NCBI GenBank assembly: GCA_934438085.1
Contig: CAKSBC010000003.1
Span: 62,001-126,000, forward strand
Reading direction: 5' to 3'
Origin: an uncultured Lachnospiraceae bacterium
GTDB lineage: Bacteria > Bacillota > Clostridia > Lachnospirales > Lachnospiraceae
DNA: 64,000 nucleotides
Within the stretch, counting starts at the first letter, position 1. Every line of letters starts with the position of its first letter. The position numbers and the translations under genes were made by a program. The notes under the pieces are model-generated. The model had not been told where the DNA came from. It worked only from the letters and a program-made list of their open reading frames with translations, and did not search any database. Positions 15,715 to 23,840 of this stretch are shown here, piece by piece.

Positions 15715-16377
15715 TTAGTCTTTCTGCTCTTCTGCCCCTTCTGGGCTTTCTGCGATTTCTGTAAAAGTCCCTTCTGCGACTTCTGAGCCGTCATAGGCAC
15801 TCTCAAGGTATTTCTGCTCAAGGGCTTTCATGTCCTTCTGCTCTCCCAGAGGATTGTTCGGAGTCAGTACCATTTCTGTCTGGTCTTTCATGCCGTCATA
15901 GTTCTTCTGCCAGAAAATGCCCGTGACAGGGTTCACCTTGCCATCCTGCATAAGACCCTCCCGGAAAACGCCGCAAAACTGGCGTACCTTTTTGATGAAG
16001 TCAGTGCGGGCGGGGTTCCCCTTCGTGACGTTCTCCCATTCCCATGCCTGTTCCTTCGTAATACCGATAGCCATATACGCAGCCTGGTTGCCTACCTTCA
16101 TATCCCACTCAGAGCATTTCTGCACATAATTCAAGAACCGTCTTTCCATTTCTGGCACGTCCTGCAAGTCCAGAGGTTCCTTCGGCATAATCTCCATCAT
16201 AAAGGCAGTCACCTTCGCATTGTACCCTTCTGGCATTTCTACCTTCTGAGCCTGCATGATAGGACTGTTCTCCCTGGCTTTCACCAGATTCTTAGGACTG
16301 CTCTTCTGATACCCGTCTGTCTTTCTGGGCTTTCTGTCCTTTCCTCTTACTCCGGGTTTCTTCTGCTCTTCTGCCAT
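15715..16377 (-). CDS. Probable terminase small subunit
   Basis: The 220-residue protein starts MAEEQKKPGVRGKDRKPRK (basic, DNA-binding-like) and has a central helical segment with GITKEQAWEWENV. It also has KVNPVTGIFWQKNYDGMKDQ followed by LTPNNPLGE, a pattern typical of small-terminase/DNA-packaging proteins of this phage group. The C-terminus is acidic (EIAESPEGAEEQKD) and encoded by iterated CAGAAG-type DNA. It would recognise the packaging site and load the large subunit. It is cut off from terL by the opposite-strand cassette. Confidence 0.75.
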   Translation of the reverse strand: MAEEQKKPGVRGKDRKPRKTDGYQKSSPKNLVKARENSPIMQAQKVEMPEGYNAKVTAFMMEIMPKEPLDLQDVPEMERRFLNYVQKCSEWDMKVGNQAAYMAIGITKEQAWEWENVTKGNPARTDFIKKVRQFCGVFREGLMQDGKVNPVTGIFWQKNYDGMKDQTEMVLTPNNPLGEQKDMKALEQKYLESAYDGSEVAEGTFTEIAESPEGAEEQKD

Positions 16378-16447
16378 TATCCTTCTGCACCTCCTTCTGC
16401 TTTGCTTCTTCCTGCTCTCGCTTCCATCTTTCTACATAAGACTCCAT
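16292..16447 (-). CDS. Possible small ORF overlapping the start of terS
   Basis: ATG at 16447 is preceded by AAAGGAG at 7 nt and opens a 51-codon frame (MESYVERWKREQEEAKQ) that overlaps the terS start in another frame. The product would be a highly charged Lys/Glu/Arg helix. The composition partly mirrors the repetitive CAGAAG DNA, so the frame could be a by-product. The good ribosome site is the main argument for translation; it may couple translation into terS. Confidence 0.35.
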   Translation of the reverse strand: MESYVERWKREQEEAKQKEVQKDNGRRAEETRSKRKGQKAQKDRRVSEEQS

Positions 16448-16477
16448 TTCTGTCTCCTTTCGGTCTGGCATGAGGTT

Positions 16478-16564
16478 GGTAGGGCAAATTCAATTTTTAC
16501 AGTAAGTTTTTATAGATACGCGCGTACTAAGAAAACTTATAGTAAAATCTTATTTTACCCTACC
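16478..16564. repeat. 87-bp nested palindrome, copy B (right boundary)
   Basis: Same length and same outer arms (GGTAGGGTAAAAT ... ATTTGCCCTACC on the minus strand) as copy A. The core is TAAGTTTTCTTAGTA, CGCGCGT, ATCTATAAAAACTTA. The two half-site types are swapped relative to copy A, so the cores are inverted while the arms are direct. It lies 9 bp after the primase-helicase stop and upstream of terS. Confidence 0.82.
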
Positions 16565-16572
16565 AACCCCTA

Positions 16573-18051
16573 CTAATTTGACTTCATGCCCATGCCATAA
16601 TAGACAGCTACTCCATTTATGACACCTTTATCAGCATACCACTCTGGGTGTGCGGTCAGTTCTGCATTGAATTTCTTCATGCTACACACATAATAGCCGC
16701 ACCCCTTACACCACATTTTGTAGTTGTCATAGAGTGATTTTGCTTTCGTGTACCCTTCGTCTTTCCGCTCACACTTCTCTTCCAGGAATTGCAGTACCAG
16801 GTCATTGTCCTTCTCATACTGCTTGATAACCTTCTGCATACCCTGGGACATTTTCAGCCCGAAACGGATATACTTGAAGTAGCCTGCCACCAACCATGTG
16901 AAGATACCTCGCATTGCTTCCGGGGTTTCAAAGTAGTCCTTGAGTCCCTTGTCCTGCTCTTCATCAGAAAAGTGACGGTTGAACTCAATAACACGCACAC
17001 GATCTGACGCAAACAGGGATTTATCCTTAACGGCAGGCAGGTCATTACAAGACAGCCACATAGTAAACTGCGGCTTGAAGGTGATAGCCGACTGATACAA
17101 CTCACGGGCAGTAATGTCCTCACCACCTGTGTACTGCTTAATCGTGGCTTCATCCAGTTTGCCTGCGGTATCGGACTCACTCATGGTTACCATGCGTTTG
17201 CCTTTCAGCTTTGCCAGTACCGGGTTCGCTGCTTCTGCGTTCTTCTGGCGGTCACCACGGCAGATAAGTTCCACGGGAGCCACGGTTGAATAATCACCAA
17301 GCAAGTGCTGAATAGCGTCAAGCATGGTACTTTTGCCGTTGCGGGTGGTCTTACCATGGAGGATGAACATACATTCTTCCTTGCTTGTACCCAGAATAGA
17401 GTAGCCTAACGCACGTTGCAGGTAGTCTGCCTTGTCTGCTTCGTTCTGGGTAACTTCCTTAATGAACTGTTCCCACCGGGGGCAGGTCACCTCCTGCAAG
17501 GTGTATTCAAAATTGGTCTGCATGGTCAAGAAATCATCCCATCTATGCTCACGGAACTTCATGTGTTCCAGGTCATAAGTGCCATTCAGACAGTTAATCA
17601 GATAGGGGTGAGTATCAAACTGTGCCGCCGCAATCTTCATGCTATCCGCAGCGTCCTTCATAAGACGGTCACGGAAACGGCGGTCACCCATCTTACCCAC
17701 GAAAGCCATGTACTGCTTGCGCTTTTCCTCATCGGTAATCTCACCACAGTACAGAGCCATGAGCCGAACGAACTCTTTAATCTTTGCGGAAACCAGGAGC
17801 GCACCCACATCCTTGTGCCACTTGCCAGTCTCATAGGTGTACCAGGATTTTGCTTCTGGGCAGTAGCGGGTGTCATTCTGATAGCACTCAGAGAAGAGGT
17901 CAGCCATGCCCGCTTCATCCCAGGAGTACCCAGTGGAATCATCCTGGTAGGCGGTTTCCGGGTGGTGGTCTTTGATGTAAAACAGCTTTCTGCTTATGTC
18001 CTCAGAGGTAATGTACCTGCCATTGGACAACTGGAATAACTCATCACTCAC
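16573..18051 (-). CDS. P4-type (D5-like) primase-helicase ATPase
   Basis: The GTG start at 18051 overlaps the preceding small gene by 8 bases. The 492-residue protein has the D5_N-like region and an SF3 helicase core: Walker A HGKTTRNGKST near residue 230, Walker B-like FTMWLSCNDLPAVKD, and a C-terminal winged region. The C-terminal half matches the phage/plasmid primase P4 family. The primase activity appears to be split off into the AEP gene at 18335. It probably unwinds DNA at the phage origin. Confidence 0.88.
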   Translation of the reverse strand: MSDELFQLSNGRYITSEDISRKLFYIKDHHPETAYQDDSTGYSWDEAGMADLFSECYQNDTRYCPEAKSWYTYETGKWHKDVGALLVSAKIKEFVRLMALYCGEITDEEKRKQYMAFVGKMGDRRFRDRLMKDAADSMKIAAAQFDTHPYLINCLNGTYDLEHMKFREHRWDDFLTMQTNFEYTLQEVTCPRWEQFIKEVTQNEADKADYLQRALGYSILGTSKEECMFILHGKTTRNGKSTMLDAIQHLLGDYSTVAPVELICRGDRQKNAEAANPVLAKLKGKRMVTMSESDTAGKLDEATIKQYTGGEDITARELYQSAITFKPQFTMWLSCNDLPAVKDKSLFASDRVRVIEFNRHFSDEEQDKGLKDYFETPEAMRGIFTWLVAGYFKYIRFGLKMSQGMQKVIKQYEKDNDLVLQFLEEKCERKDEGYTKAKSLYDNYKMWCKGCGYYVCSMKKFNAELTAHPEWYADKGVINGVAVYYGMGMKSN

Positions 18052-18199
18052 TCTTCTGTACCTCCTTTCTCTCTTTGTACTGACTGCACTTCGGGGTGCA
18101 GCTATAGCATAAATCGTATTTCAAATCACAACACAGTCCCCAGTCACCGCTACCGATGAAGTGTGAACAGGTTGCACAGGTATCTTTTCTGTCATTCAT
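18044..18199 (-). CDS. Small Cys-rich (zinc-binding-type) phage protein
   Basis: Start ATG at 18199 is 9 nt after AAGGAG. The 51-residue product has paired cysteines: DTCATC, GLCC, LCYSC and PKC. This is the pattern of a small zinc-ribbon protein and of phage proteins that often flank primases. It overlaps both neighbours by 8 bases, indicating translational coupling. Function unknown. Confidence 0.66.
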   Translation of the reverse strand: MNDRKDTCATCSHFIGSGDWGLCCDLKYDLCYSCTPKCSQYKERKEVQKSE

Positions 18200-18329
18200 C
18201 TTCATAATCTCCTTCCATAGTATTGTAGGGACAGCCGGGACAGCTACTCACCAGTTCTCTGTTCTCGTCCAGGTGGTAGTCATCACCGTACCCACTGCAT
18301 TCATAGCAGTAATCATAGTAGTCATCCAT
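18192..18329 (-). CDS. Small acidic Cys-containing phage protein
   Basis: ATG at 18329 follows AGGAGG at 8 nt. The 45-residue protein (MDDYYDYCYECSGYGDDYH) carries a CYEC pair and a later CPGC pair, enough for one zinc site, in a strongly acidic, Tyr-rich chain. It is coupled to the AEP gene upstream and the second Cys-rich gene downstream. I do not recognise a family. Confidence 0.62.
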   Translation of the reverse strand: MDDYYDYCYECSGYGDDYHLDENRELVSSCPGCPYNTMEGDYEDE

Positions 18330-18334
18330 GTGAT

Positions 18335-19123
18335 TTACCTCCTGTACCGTGTAACGCTTTCTGTGATGGTTTGTAGTTCCCGGTCATCAAGCGGCGGCTT
18401 GCACTGAGTCATGTTGACAAATTTCAGTTCCGCATAAATTTGTGCCGGGGTGTAGCCCGTGTTGTGCATTGCTCCTGCCAGGGAAGTAAGTGACAGGTTT
18501 CTGCCCCCGGAAGCAATCGGCGGGTAATCGGGGCGAACAGGAATCTTGCCGCCCTCTGGCTTGCTGAACTTCGGAGCGTATATCTTCTGTACCAGTGCTG
18601 ACTTCCCGCCGTTCTCCCTCTCAACCTCTTTGAAGTATTTCTCCACCACATAATCAATGGCTTTCTGGTTTTCAATGATGGTTGGAAAGATAAGCTGTTT
18701 CCCGGTCATAATGAAGAACCTGCGGGCTTTATAAATCTCAACCCCTGCAAGGTTGTTCTTGCCGTGGAAGGGAAGCGTACCCCGCAGCAGGATATGTACG
18801 CCACGTCCGCTTCTGGACTTCTCCGTGTAGGATTGGCAGGCGGTCATAATATCGGCACAGAGAGGGGTCATAAGCCCCTCATCAAAGCCTGCGTCAATAT
18901 CAATACCCACCAGTCCGTTGTCTGCGAACACAAATCCCAGGTTATCATAATAGCCGTTCTCTACTGCCCACTCTGCCTGCTCAAAGGAACTCCATGTATC
19001 CGGGGCAGTAGAGGAAGCGGCTTTCTTCTCAAAGGCTTTCATGGGAATTTTGGAGTTATCCCAGGCACACACCCACTGATTCATATTCTTTAATTCCTCT
19101 GGTATTTTGGAATAATCCTTCAT
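18335..19123 (-). CDS. AEP-type (prim-pol) primase
   Basis: ATG at 19123 is 9 nt after AGGAG; a GTG 6 bases upstream is too close. The 262-residue protein has an N-terminal MNQWVCAWDNSKIP segment, then the archaeo-eukaryotic primase acidic motif GLVGIDIDAGFDE and the RSGRGVHILLRG motif. These match prim-pol domains of phage and plasmid replication proteins. A helical C-terminal part (TPAQIYAELKFVNMTQCKPPLDDRELQTI) resembles the primase C-terminal helix bundle. With the helicase at 16573 it forms a split version of a P4-type primase-helicase. Confidence 0.83.
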   Translation of the reverse strand: MKDYSKIPEELKNMNQWVCAWDNSKIPMKAFEKKAASSTAPDTWSSFEQAEWAVENGYYDNLGFVFADNGLVGIDIDAGFDEGLMTPLCADIMTACQSYTEKSRSGRGVHILLRGTLPFHGKNNLAGVEIYKARRFFIMTGKQLIFPTIIENQKAIDYVVEKYFKEVERENGGKSALVQKIYAPKFSKPEGGKIPVRPDYPPIASGGRNLSLTSLAGAMHNTGYTPAQIYAELKFVNMTQCKPPLDDRELQTITESVTRYRR

Positions 19124-19136
19124 TCCCACACTCTCC

Positions 19137-19817
19137 TTATCCTGTGATTAACTGACTGTACGGCAGGGTTTCAACCCACTTGCATAACTCACGCCACTCG
19201 TCCAGTTTGTGATTCTGGCGGGAATGATACATATTTTTAAGAACAGCGTAGTTAAGCTGCACGGTTCTCTTCTGATTGTAGCAGGTCGGTAACATCTGAA
19301 TCATCTGCCACCAGTCCCGCTTGTCCTTTCTCTGCAAGAAATCCAGACGGGCATTGTTCATAGCGTCAATAACTATGTTGAACACAATGAGGTTCGTAGC
19401 GGAGAGGTGTTCCGTGCTGAAATCGCTCAGAACGAACTCCTTTGCCTGGATTTTGTGCATGGTAGAACAGGAGTTTGCTACAGTACCTACCTTGTAGGTA
19501 TCGTATTCCTTCCACCAGTATAGGGGTGCGGTAATGTCTGCGGTCACGGTAATCATACGCAGGTACTTTCCGTGGTCAGTTCCCGCAGCACCCAGGGTTT
19601 CCATCAGTTTCAAGTCATTGTCACCAACTGCATAGCAGGCAAACGGAGTGCAGTCATGCTCCTTCGGGTGACAGATACCATCCCGGTCAATAATGCCGCA
19701 CTTGCCGCAATCTACAGCGGGATAGCTGTCGGATTTCTCCCAGGAGTTCTTCGGGTTTCTCATACCCCGGATAGCCGCCTGCCATCCGTAGGTTTCGACT
19801 TCATCAATCTTTATCAT
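19137..19817 (-). CDS. Conserved phage protein of unknown function
   Basis: The 226-residue protein (MIKIDEVETYGWQAAIRGMRN) has striking conserved-looking patches: RNPKNSWEKSD, a CGKCG pair, GTDHGKYLRMITVTADI, and PLYWWKEYDTYKVGTVANSC. I recall related proteins in many gut phages. Similarity to thymidylate synthase ThyX is possible, but the ThyX signature RHR-x7-8-S is absent, so I do not assign that activity. It overlaps the next gene by 14 bases within the nucleotide-metabolism block. Confidence 0.7.
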   Translation of the reverse strand: MIKIDEVETYGWQAAIRGMRNPKNSWEKSDSYPAVDCGKCGIIDRDGICHPKEHDCTPFACYAVGDNDLKLMETLGAAGTDHGKYLRMITVTADITAPLYWWKEYDTYKVGTVANSCSTMHKIQAKEFVLSDFSTEHLSATNLIVFNIVIDAMNNARLDFLQRKDKRDWWQMIQMLPTCYNQKRTVQLNYAVLKNMYHSRQNHKLDEWRELCKWVETLPYSQLITG

Positions 19818-20214
19818 AGTTCACACCATCCCTTCTGCGGACTCTCATGTAGTCCTTATAGTCCAGGTCATTCATCTTTGCCGCTCTGTGCAAAGCCTGC
19901 TTCTTAGTTCCCAGTGTGCCGGGGATAGGCTCTTTACTGCCTACCTCATGCACATAATAGCGGCTACTGCCTTTCTGCTTTGATACGGTATATTTCAGAA
20001 TCATCTTCTTCGCCTTTCTTTTCAGATTCTCAATAATGAACTCTGGCTCCAACTTGCATAAAACACTGAACCAGTCGGAGTAGAAGAACCGTTCCAGTTC
20101 TGCCAGGTTACAGTTCGTAGTTGGAACAATAAACCCTGCCAGTAAACTGAGGTAATCGTCTACAGCCTGCTCCACAATCGCAAATCTAATGTTTTCCAGT
20201 CCAATGTCATGCAA
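19804..20214 (-). CDS. Hypothetical phage protein downstream of nrdD
   Basis: A likely TTG start at 20214 gives 136 residues (LHDIGLENIRFAIVEQAVDDY). The frame remains open upstream through a run of eight Gs, so the exact start is uncertain. The N-terminal half is helical (LSLLAGFIVPTTNCNLAELERFF). The C-terminal half is basic (KKMILKYTVSKQKGSSRYYVHEV) and could bind nucleic acid. Function unknown. It begins 17 bp past the nrdD stop. Confidence 0.62.
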   Translation of the reverse strand: MHDIGLENIRFAIVEQAVDDYLSLLAGFIVPTTNCNLAELERFFYSDWFSVLCKLEPEFIIENLKRKAKKMILKYTVSKQKGSSRYYVHEVGSKEPIPGTLGTKKQALHRAAKMNDLDYKDYMRVRRRDGVNYDKD

Positions 20215-20230
20215 GTTTCGTCCCCCCCCA

Positions 20231-22357
20231 TTACATAGACCTCCGTTCGGCAATTTCTGCCATCTTCGCAGCGTTCAGACGGGTATCGCCATGAACACGG
20301 GAGTAGGACAGGTAACCGTTCATGCGGTCAATCTTCGTGAGGTTGGTGCTGCCGCAGACTGGGCAAACATCCATCTCAAGTTCCTGGTGTCCGCAGTCAT
20401 CACAGTAGGCAAGGGAGAGGTTCACACCTTCGTAGAAACCAAGCTGCATTGCTCTCCGAACCAGAGTCTTGACTGCTTCCCGGTTGTAGGAAATCGGGTA
20501 ACGGACATACTGAATCTTGCCACCGTTGAACATATTCCAGAACCGTCCTTCAAGGTCTTGCTTCTCAATCGGGGTTAAGTCCTCTGTCACATGACAGTGG
20601 AAGGAATTGCTCACATACGGGCGGTCAGACACGTTTTCGATAATGCCGTACTTCTTACGGAACTGCTCAATCTGCAAACCACACAGGCTTTCTGCCGGGG
20701 TTCCATAGATCGCATACAACCAACCGTCCTCTTTCTTGAACTCAGTAACCTTCTGGTTGATATGCTGCATGACTTCCAGGGCAAACTCTCCGTCCTCTGC
20801 AATGGACTTACCGTTGTAGAGCCGCTGCAACTCATTCAGTGCAGTGATACCGAAGGAAGCTGTCATAGGTTTCAGCAGGGGCTTGATTTTGTCAGACGGC
20901 TTGAGGTGACCGCCATACACACCACCTTCACAGTACATGATAGGGTTGGTACTGGCTTTCATCTCACCAAGATACTCATAGGTGCGCTTGTGAACCCCTC
21001 TAATCATTTCCAGATAGTAGTCCAGGACTTCATAGAAGTCACGGCTTTCCGCTCTTGCTTTTGCCAGAATCATAGGCAGGTGCAGGGAAACTGCACCGAC
21101 ATTGAAGCGTCCCACGAATACAGGCTTGTCATCAGCGTCCGCAGGTTCCATGCCGCCACGCTCAAACCACGGGGAGAGGAATGCACGGCAACCCATAGGG
21201 CTTACCACTCTGCCATACTTCTTGTACATTTCAGCCACATAGCCGTCACCCGTAAGGGACAGCCAGTCGGGATACATAGTCTTGCTGCTGCAATCAATGC
21301 CTGCTTCAAATACATCCTCATTGAAGCCGTCCTCTCCATGAAGGTTTTCGTCATAGAGGAAAACCAGTTTCGGGAACAGCACGGGCTTCTTGAATCCCGG
21401 CTTACCTTCACCCTCCATGTGAACCTTGAGGAAAGTCTTGCTTGCCATCTTACCGAACACGTCAGTAGCCAGTCCGAAGGTCATAGTGATGAATGGATAA
21501 TCACCACGGGAAGAACCCACAGTGTTCAGCTTCATCTCAATTCCCTGGAAGCCCTGCTCATAATCACGCTGCACCTTGCTCATAGCCCAGTCTTTTACGT
21601 CCTGGGTAAAGGTCTGCTGATTGCGGATTTCCATGTATTCAGCGCAATACTTCTTGTAGGACTTCTCTGCATACGGAGCCAGAATCTTGTCCACTTCCGG
21701 GACAGTGAAGCCACCGTACTGCTGTGAAGCAGTAGCCAGGATAATATCACCCAGAACATCAAAGGCAGTATCAAGAGTTTTCGGCTCATTGTACCAGACA
21801 TTGCCCATCTCAAAGCCGCCGCTCATAATAGAGGAAATGTCGCACAGGCAGCAGTTCATAGTGTCAAGGCGGGCAGACTGGTCATGGATATAAATGTATC
21901 CGTCCTTGCAAGCCTGCAACTCATCATTGGTCATAAAGAACTTGCGGTACAGCCGCTTGTTCAGTTCGTTGAAAATCAGACAACGCTTCGTAGCAACCAG
22001 GGTGGAGTCCGTGTTTGCGTTCTCCTTATCACCCAGAAAACGAATGGACTGAGATTTCTGATAGACCTCATCCATAATGTGAACGAAATCCTTCTTAAAG
22101 TTTCGGTAATCCCGATAAGACTTCGCAATCTTCGGGTTGACCTCATCAAGAACCTGCTCCACAATGTTGTGCATATCCGCAACGTGAACCTGTTCCGGGA
22201 AATGCTCAGAAACGATAGCCATGACCTTAGATACAATCTCATGGTATTGGGTATCGTCCAACTCAATCATTGCACGGGCGGCAGACTTACTGACTGCATT
22301 GACAATCTTCTGACCGTCAAACTTCTCAATCGTGCCGTCCTTCTTAATTACTTTCAT
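20231..22357 (-). CDS. nrdD: Anaerobic ribonucleoside-triphosphate reductase (class III)
   Basis: The 708-residue protein has an N-terminal ATP-cone (VIKKDGTIEKFDGQKIVNAV) for allosteric control. The 10-stranded barrel follows, with conserved segments such as YIHDQSARLDTMNCCLCDI and TVGSSRGDYPF. Near the C-terminus lie a CxxC pair of zinc-binding motifs (YCDDCG and VCPVCG) and the glycyl-radical loop RMNGYLSYSR. It makes dNTPs without oxygen in the host cytoplasm for phage replication. The activase gene nrdG overlaps its start by 14 bases. Confidence 0.95.
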   Translation of the reverse strand: MKVIKKDGTIEKFDGQKIVNAVSKSAARAMIELDDTQYHEIVSKVMAIVSEHFPEQVHVADMHNIVEQVLDEVNPKIAKSYRDYRNFKKDFVHIMDEVYQKSQSIRFLGDKENANTDSTLVATKRCLIFNELNKRLYRKFFMTNDELQACKDGYIYIHDQSARLDTMNCCLCDISSIMSGGFEMGNVWYNEPKTLDTAFDVLGDIILATASQQYGGFTVPEVDKILAPYAEKSYKKYCAEYMEIRNQQTFTQDVKDWAMSKVQRDYEQGFQGIEMKLNTVGSSRGDYPFITMTFGLATDVFGKMASKTFLKVHMEGEGKPGFKKPVLFPKLVFLYDENLHGEDGFNEDVFEAGIDCSSKTMYPDWLSLTGDGYVAEMYKKYGRVVSPMGCRAFLSPWFERGGMEPADADDKPVFVGRFNVGAVSLHLPMILAKARAESRDFYEVLDYYLEMIRGVHKRTYEYLGEMKASTNPIMYCEGGVYGGHLKPSDKIKPLLKPMTASFGITALNELQRLYNGKSIAEDGEFALEVMQHINQKVTEFKKEDGWLYAIYGTPAESLCGLQIEQFRKKYGIIENVSDRPYVSNSFHCHVTEDLTPIEKQDLEGRFWNMFNGGKIQYVRYPISYNREAVKTLVRRAMQLGFYEGVNLSLAYCDDCGHQELEMDVCPVCGSTNLTKIDRMNGYLSYSRVHGDTRLNAAKMAEIAERRSM

Positions 22358-22853
22358 GGAGTATAACCCTCCCTTCCTTTAAGGACTGCGGGACATTGAT
22401 AACTCTCTGGTTGGTGGAACCTGCCCAGTGATAACCCACATCCTTCAAATCTTCTTCAAAACGTCCGTCCACCAGAACGTCAATATAATCCAGAATCTCT
22501 CTGCCGTAAAAGTTCTTAGCGGTTACCGCTTCCCAGGTGTACCCGGTATAGAGCCAGATAGTCTTATGCGGGAAGAACTGCTTGACCTTCTTTACAAGCC
22601 AGAGAATCTGATAACGATTGACGGGGTGCAGCGGGTCACCCCCGGAGAGGGTAAGACCGCTGATATAAGGCTTGCTCAACTCCGTGCAGATTTCATGGAA
22701 AGCTGCTTTGTCGAACTCAACCCCGTCTGTAACATCCCAGGTGATAGGGTTCTGGCAGTTCTTACAGTGGTGTTCGCACCCTGCAACCCAGAGAACCACC
22801 CGTAACCCGTCACCGTTGTTCATATCATCGTGTGTGATATTGTGGAAGTTCAT
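22344..22853 (-). CDS. nrdG: Anaerobic ribonucleotide reductase activase (radical SAM)
   Basis: The 169-residue protein carries the radical-SAM cluster motif CEHHCKNC (CxxxCxxC) at about residues 26-33 and the SAM-binding LSGGDPL segment near residue 69. Length and motifs match NrdG, which makes the glycyl radical on NrdD. The start overlaps the MazG-like gene stop by one base, and its end overlaps nrdD, so the two are co-translated. Confidence 0.94.
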   Translation of the reverse strand: MNFHNITHDDMNNGDGLRVVLWVAGCEHHCKNCQNPITWDVTDGVEFDKAAFHEICTELSKPYISGLTLSGGDPLHPVNRYQILWLVKKVKQFFPHKTIWLYTGYTWEAVTAKNFYGREILDYIDVLVDGRFEEDLKDVGYHWAGSTNQRVINVPQSLKEGRVILHESN

Positions 22854-23188
22854 TAAATATCGCCTGCCTTACGATGAAGGGAGTTCTCCACCGTAAAGCC
22901 CTCCGGGTAACGGGCTTTCAGCTTGTCAATGTTCATCTGCATGACCGTATCAATGTCCGTACCCAGTGCGTCACACGCTTCCGCAATCATCCAGAGACAA
23001 TCTCCCAGTTCCTTTTCCATGTGTTCAAGGTTCACTTCATGTCCCTGGTACTTCTTCTGTAAGATACCTGCAACTTCTCCCGCTTCACTGTTCAGACCGA
23101 ACACTGCATGATACAGACGGTCAGCCTTGCAATCGTAGGGAATGCTGCAAGTTCTAATGGCTAATGCCTGGTATTCCTTGCCTGTCAT
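22853..23188 (-). CDS. MazG-like nucleotide pyrophosphohydrolase
   Basis: The 111-residue protein has the MazG/all-alpha NTP-PPase signature: NSEAGEVAGILQKKYQGH (EExxE-type helix) followed by EKELGDCLWMIAEACDALG (ExxD). It hydrolyses NTPs or dNTPs to monophosphates, and phage members are thought to adjust host nucleotide or alarmone pools. It belongs to the nrdG-nrdD nucleotide block, with a one-base overlap with nrdG. Confidence 0.86.
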   Translation of the reverse strand: MTGKEYQALAIRTCSIPYDCKADRLYHAVFGLNSEAGEVAGILQKKYQGHEVNLEHMEKELGDCLWMIAEACDALGTDIDTVMQMNIDKLKARYPEGFTVENSLHRKAGDI

Positions 23189-23189
23189 A

Positions 23190-23336
23190 TCAATCTACCT
23201 CTTTCCATTCTTCTTTGCTCTTAGGAGTATCTTTCATCTGGTCATGTGCTGCAAGAATCGCCACTGCTGCAAGCAGTACTGCTCCACAAATGACTCCAAT
23301 GATAAAAGCCAGAATTGCAATCAACACTGTTACCAT
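23190..23336 (-). CDS. Short single-pass membrane protein (DUF3789-like)
   Basis: ATG at 23336 follows AAGGAGG at 9 nt. The 48-residue peptide has one N-terminal transmembrane helix (VLIAILAFIIGVICGAVLL) and a charged cytoplasmic tail (KDTPKSKEEWKEVD). It resembles the small DUF3789-type membrane proteins found in Firmicute phages. Its stop abuts the MazG-like gene start. Function unknown. Confidence 0.65.
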   Translation of the reverse strand: MVTVLIAILAFIIGVICGAVLLAAVAILAAHDQMKDTPKSKEEWKEVD

Positions 23337-23350
23337 GACTGGAATCCTCC

Positions 23351-23542
23351 TTAGAACTCATCAAAGTGTTTCTTGATACTCTTGTGGGTCTTGTGAATAG
23401 CCACCAACTGTGCCACTACCACAATGACGTAAAGAACGCCTGCAATGATTTCCGGGAGCAGGCATACCCACCATGCCCAGGTGATAACTCCCAGTAACTT
23501 TAAGACGATGAAAACAATCGTCAGAATCTCAGTGAATCCCAT
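23351..23542 (-). CDS. Small two-pass membrane protein
   Basis: The 63-residue protein (MGFTEILTIVFIVLKLLG) contains two hydrophobic helices separated by a Trp-rich turn (TWAWWV) and ends in a basic tail (HKTHKSIKKHFDEF). The start follows AAGGAGG. It lies between DUF6275 and DUF3789-type genes in the early operon. Small membrane proteins of this position are common in related phages but uncharacterised. Confidence 0.6.
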   Translation of the reverse strand: MGFTEILTIVFIVLKLLGVITWAWWVCLLPEIIAGVLYVIVVVAQLVAIHKTHKSIKKHFDEF

Positions 23543-23557
23543 TTTTTTGTATCCTCC

Positions 23558-23827
23558 TTATTCCTCAGTAATGCAGGTGTTGGTGAGTTTGCCGTATACA
23601 TCCTCATAGAGTTCCTGCTTGTCACCGTTGTAGGTGTACTCAGCATAAATGCCATCCCCGCTGATAGTGGTAGAAGCAAGGCACTTGTAGTTCTGCAAGG
23701 TCTTACAAGCCCACACCACAAAGACGTTGCTCAAGTCGATTTCCACTCCTGGCTTATTCTTGTGATACCAGTCAACCAGTTTCTTCTTACAAACGCTCTC
23801 AAAATGAGCCATACCAGTGATAATCAT
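23558..23827 (-). CDS. DUF6275 family phage protein
   Basis: The 89-residue protein contains MAHFESVCKKKLVDWYHKN, WACKTLQNYKCLASTT and YNGDKQELYEDVYGKL, features I recognise from DUF6275 proteins of gut Firmicute phages. ATG at 23827 is 8 nt after AAGGAGG; an internal Met six codons in is a less likely start. Function is unknown for the family. Confidence 0.75.
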   Translation of the reverse strand: MIITGMAHFESVCKKKLVDWYHKNKPGVEIDLSNVFVVWACKTLQNYKCLASTTISGDGIYAEYTYNGDKQELYEDVYGKLTNTCITEE

Positions 23828-23840
23828 TTCTGGTTCCTCC

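Noticed and set aside
15168..15821. A 217-codon minus-strand frame across the cassette end
   Set aside because: It overlaps the FtsK-like gene and structured GC-rich DNA; the product is Arg/Pro/Ser-rich low-complexity and there is no start site.
16516..16530. TACGCGCGTA at the centre of palindrome B, like the centre of the N15 protelomerase site
   Set aside because: The match is limited to 10 bp, copy A lacks it, no protelomerase gene is seen, and the phage is integrated by a serine recombinase.
19137..19817. Annotation as flavin-dependent thymidylate synthase ThyX
   Set aside because: The defining RHR-x7-8-S motif is missing; only general resemblance, so left as unknown.
20591..21727. A 378-codon plus-strand frame
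   Set aside because: Shadow of nrdD on the other strand; no protein family features.
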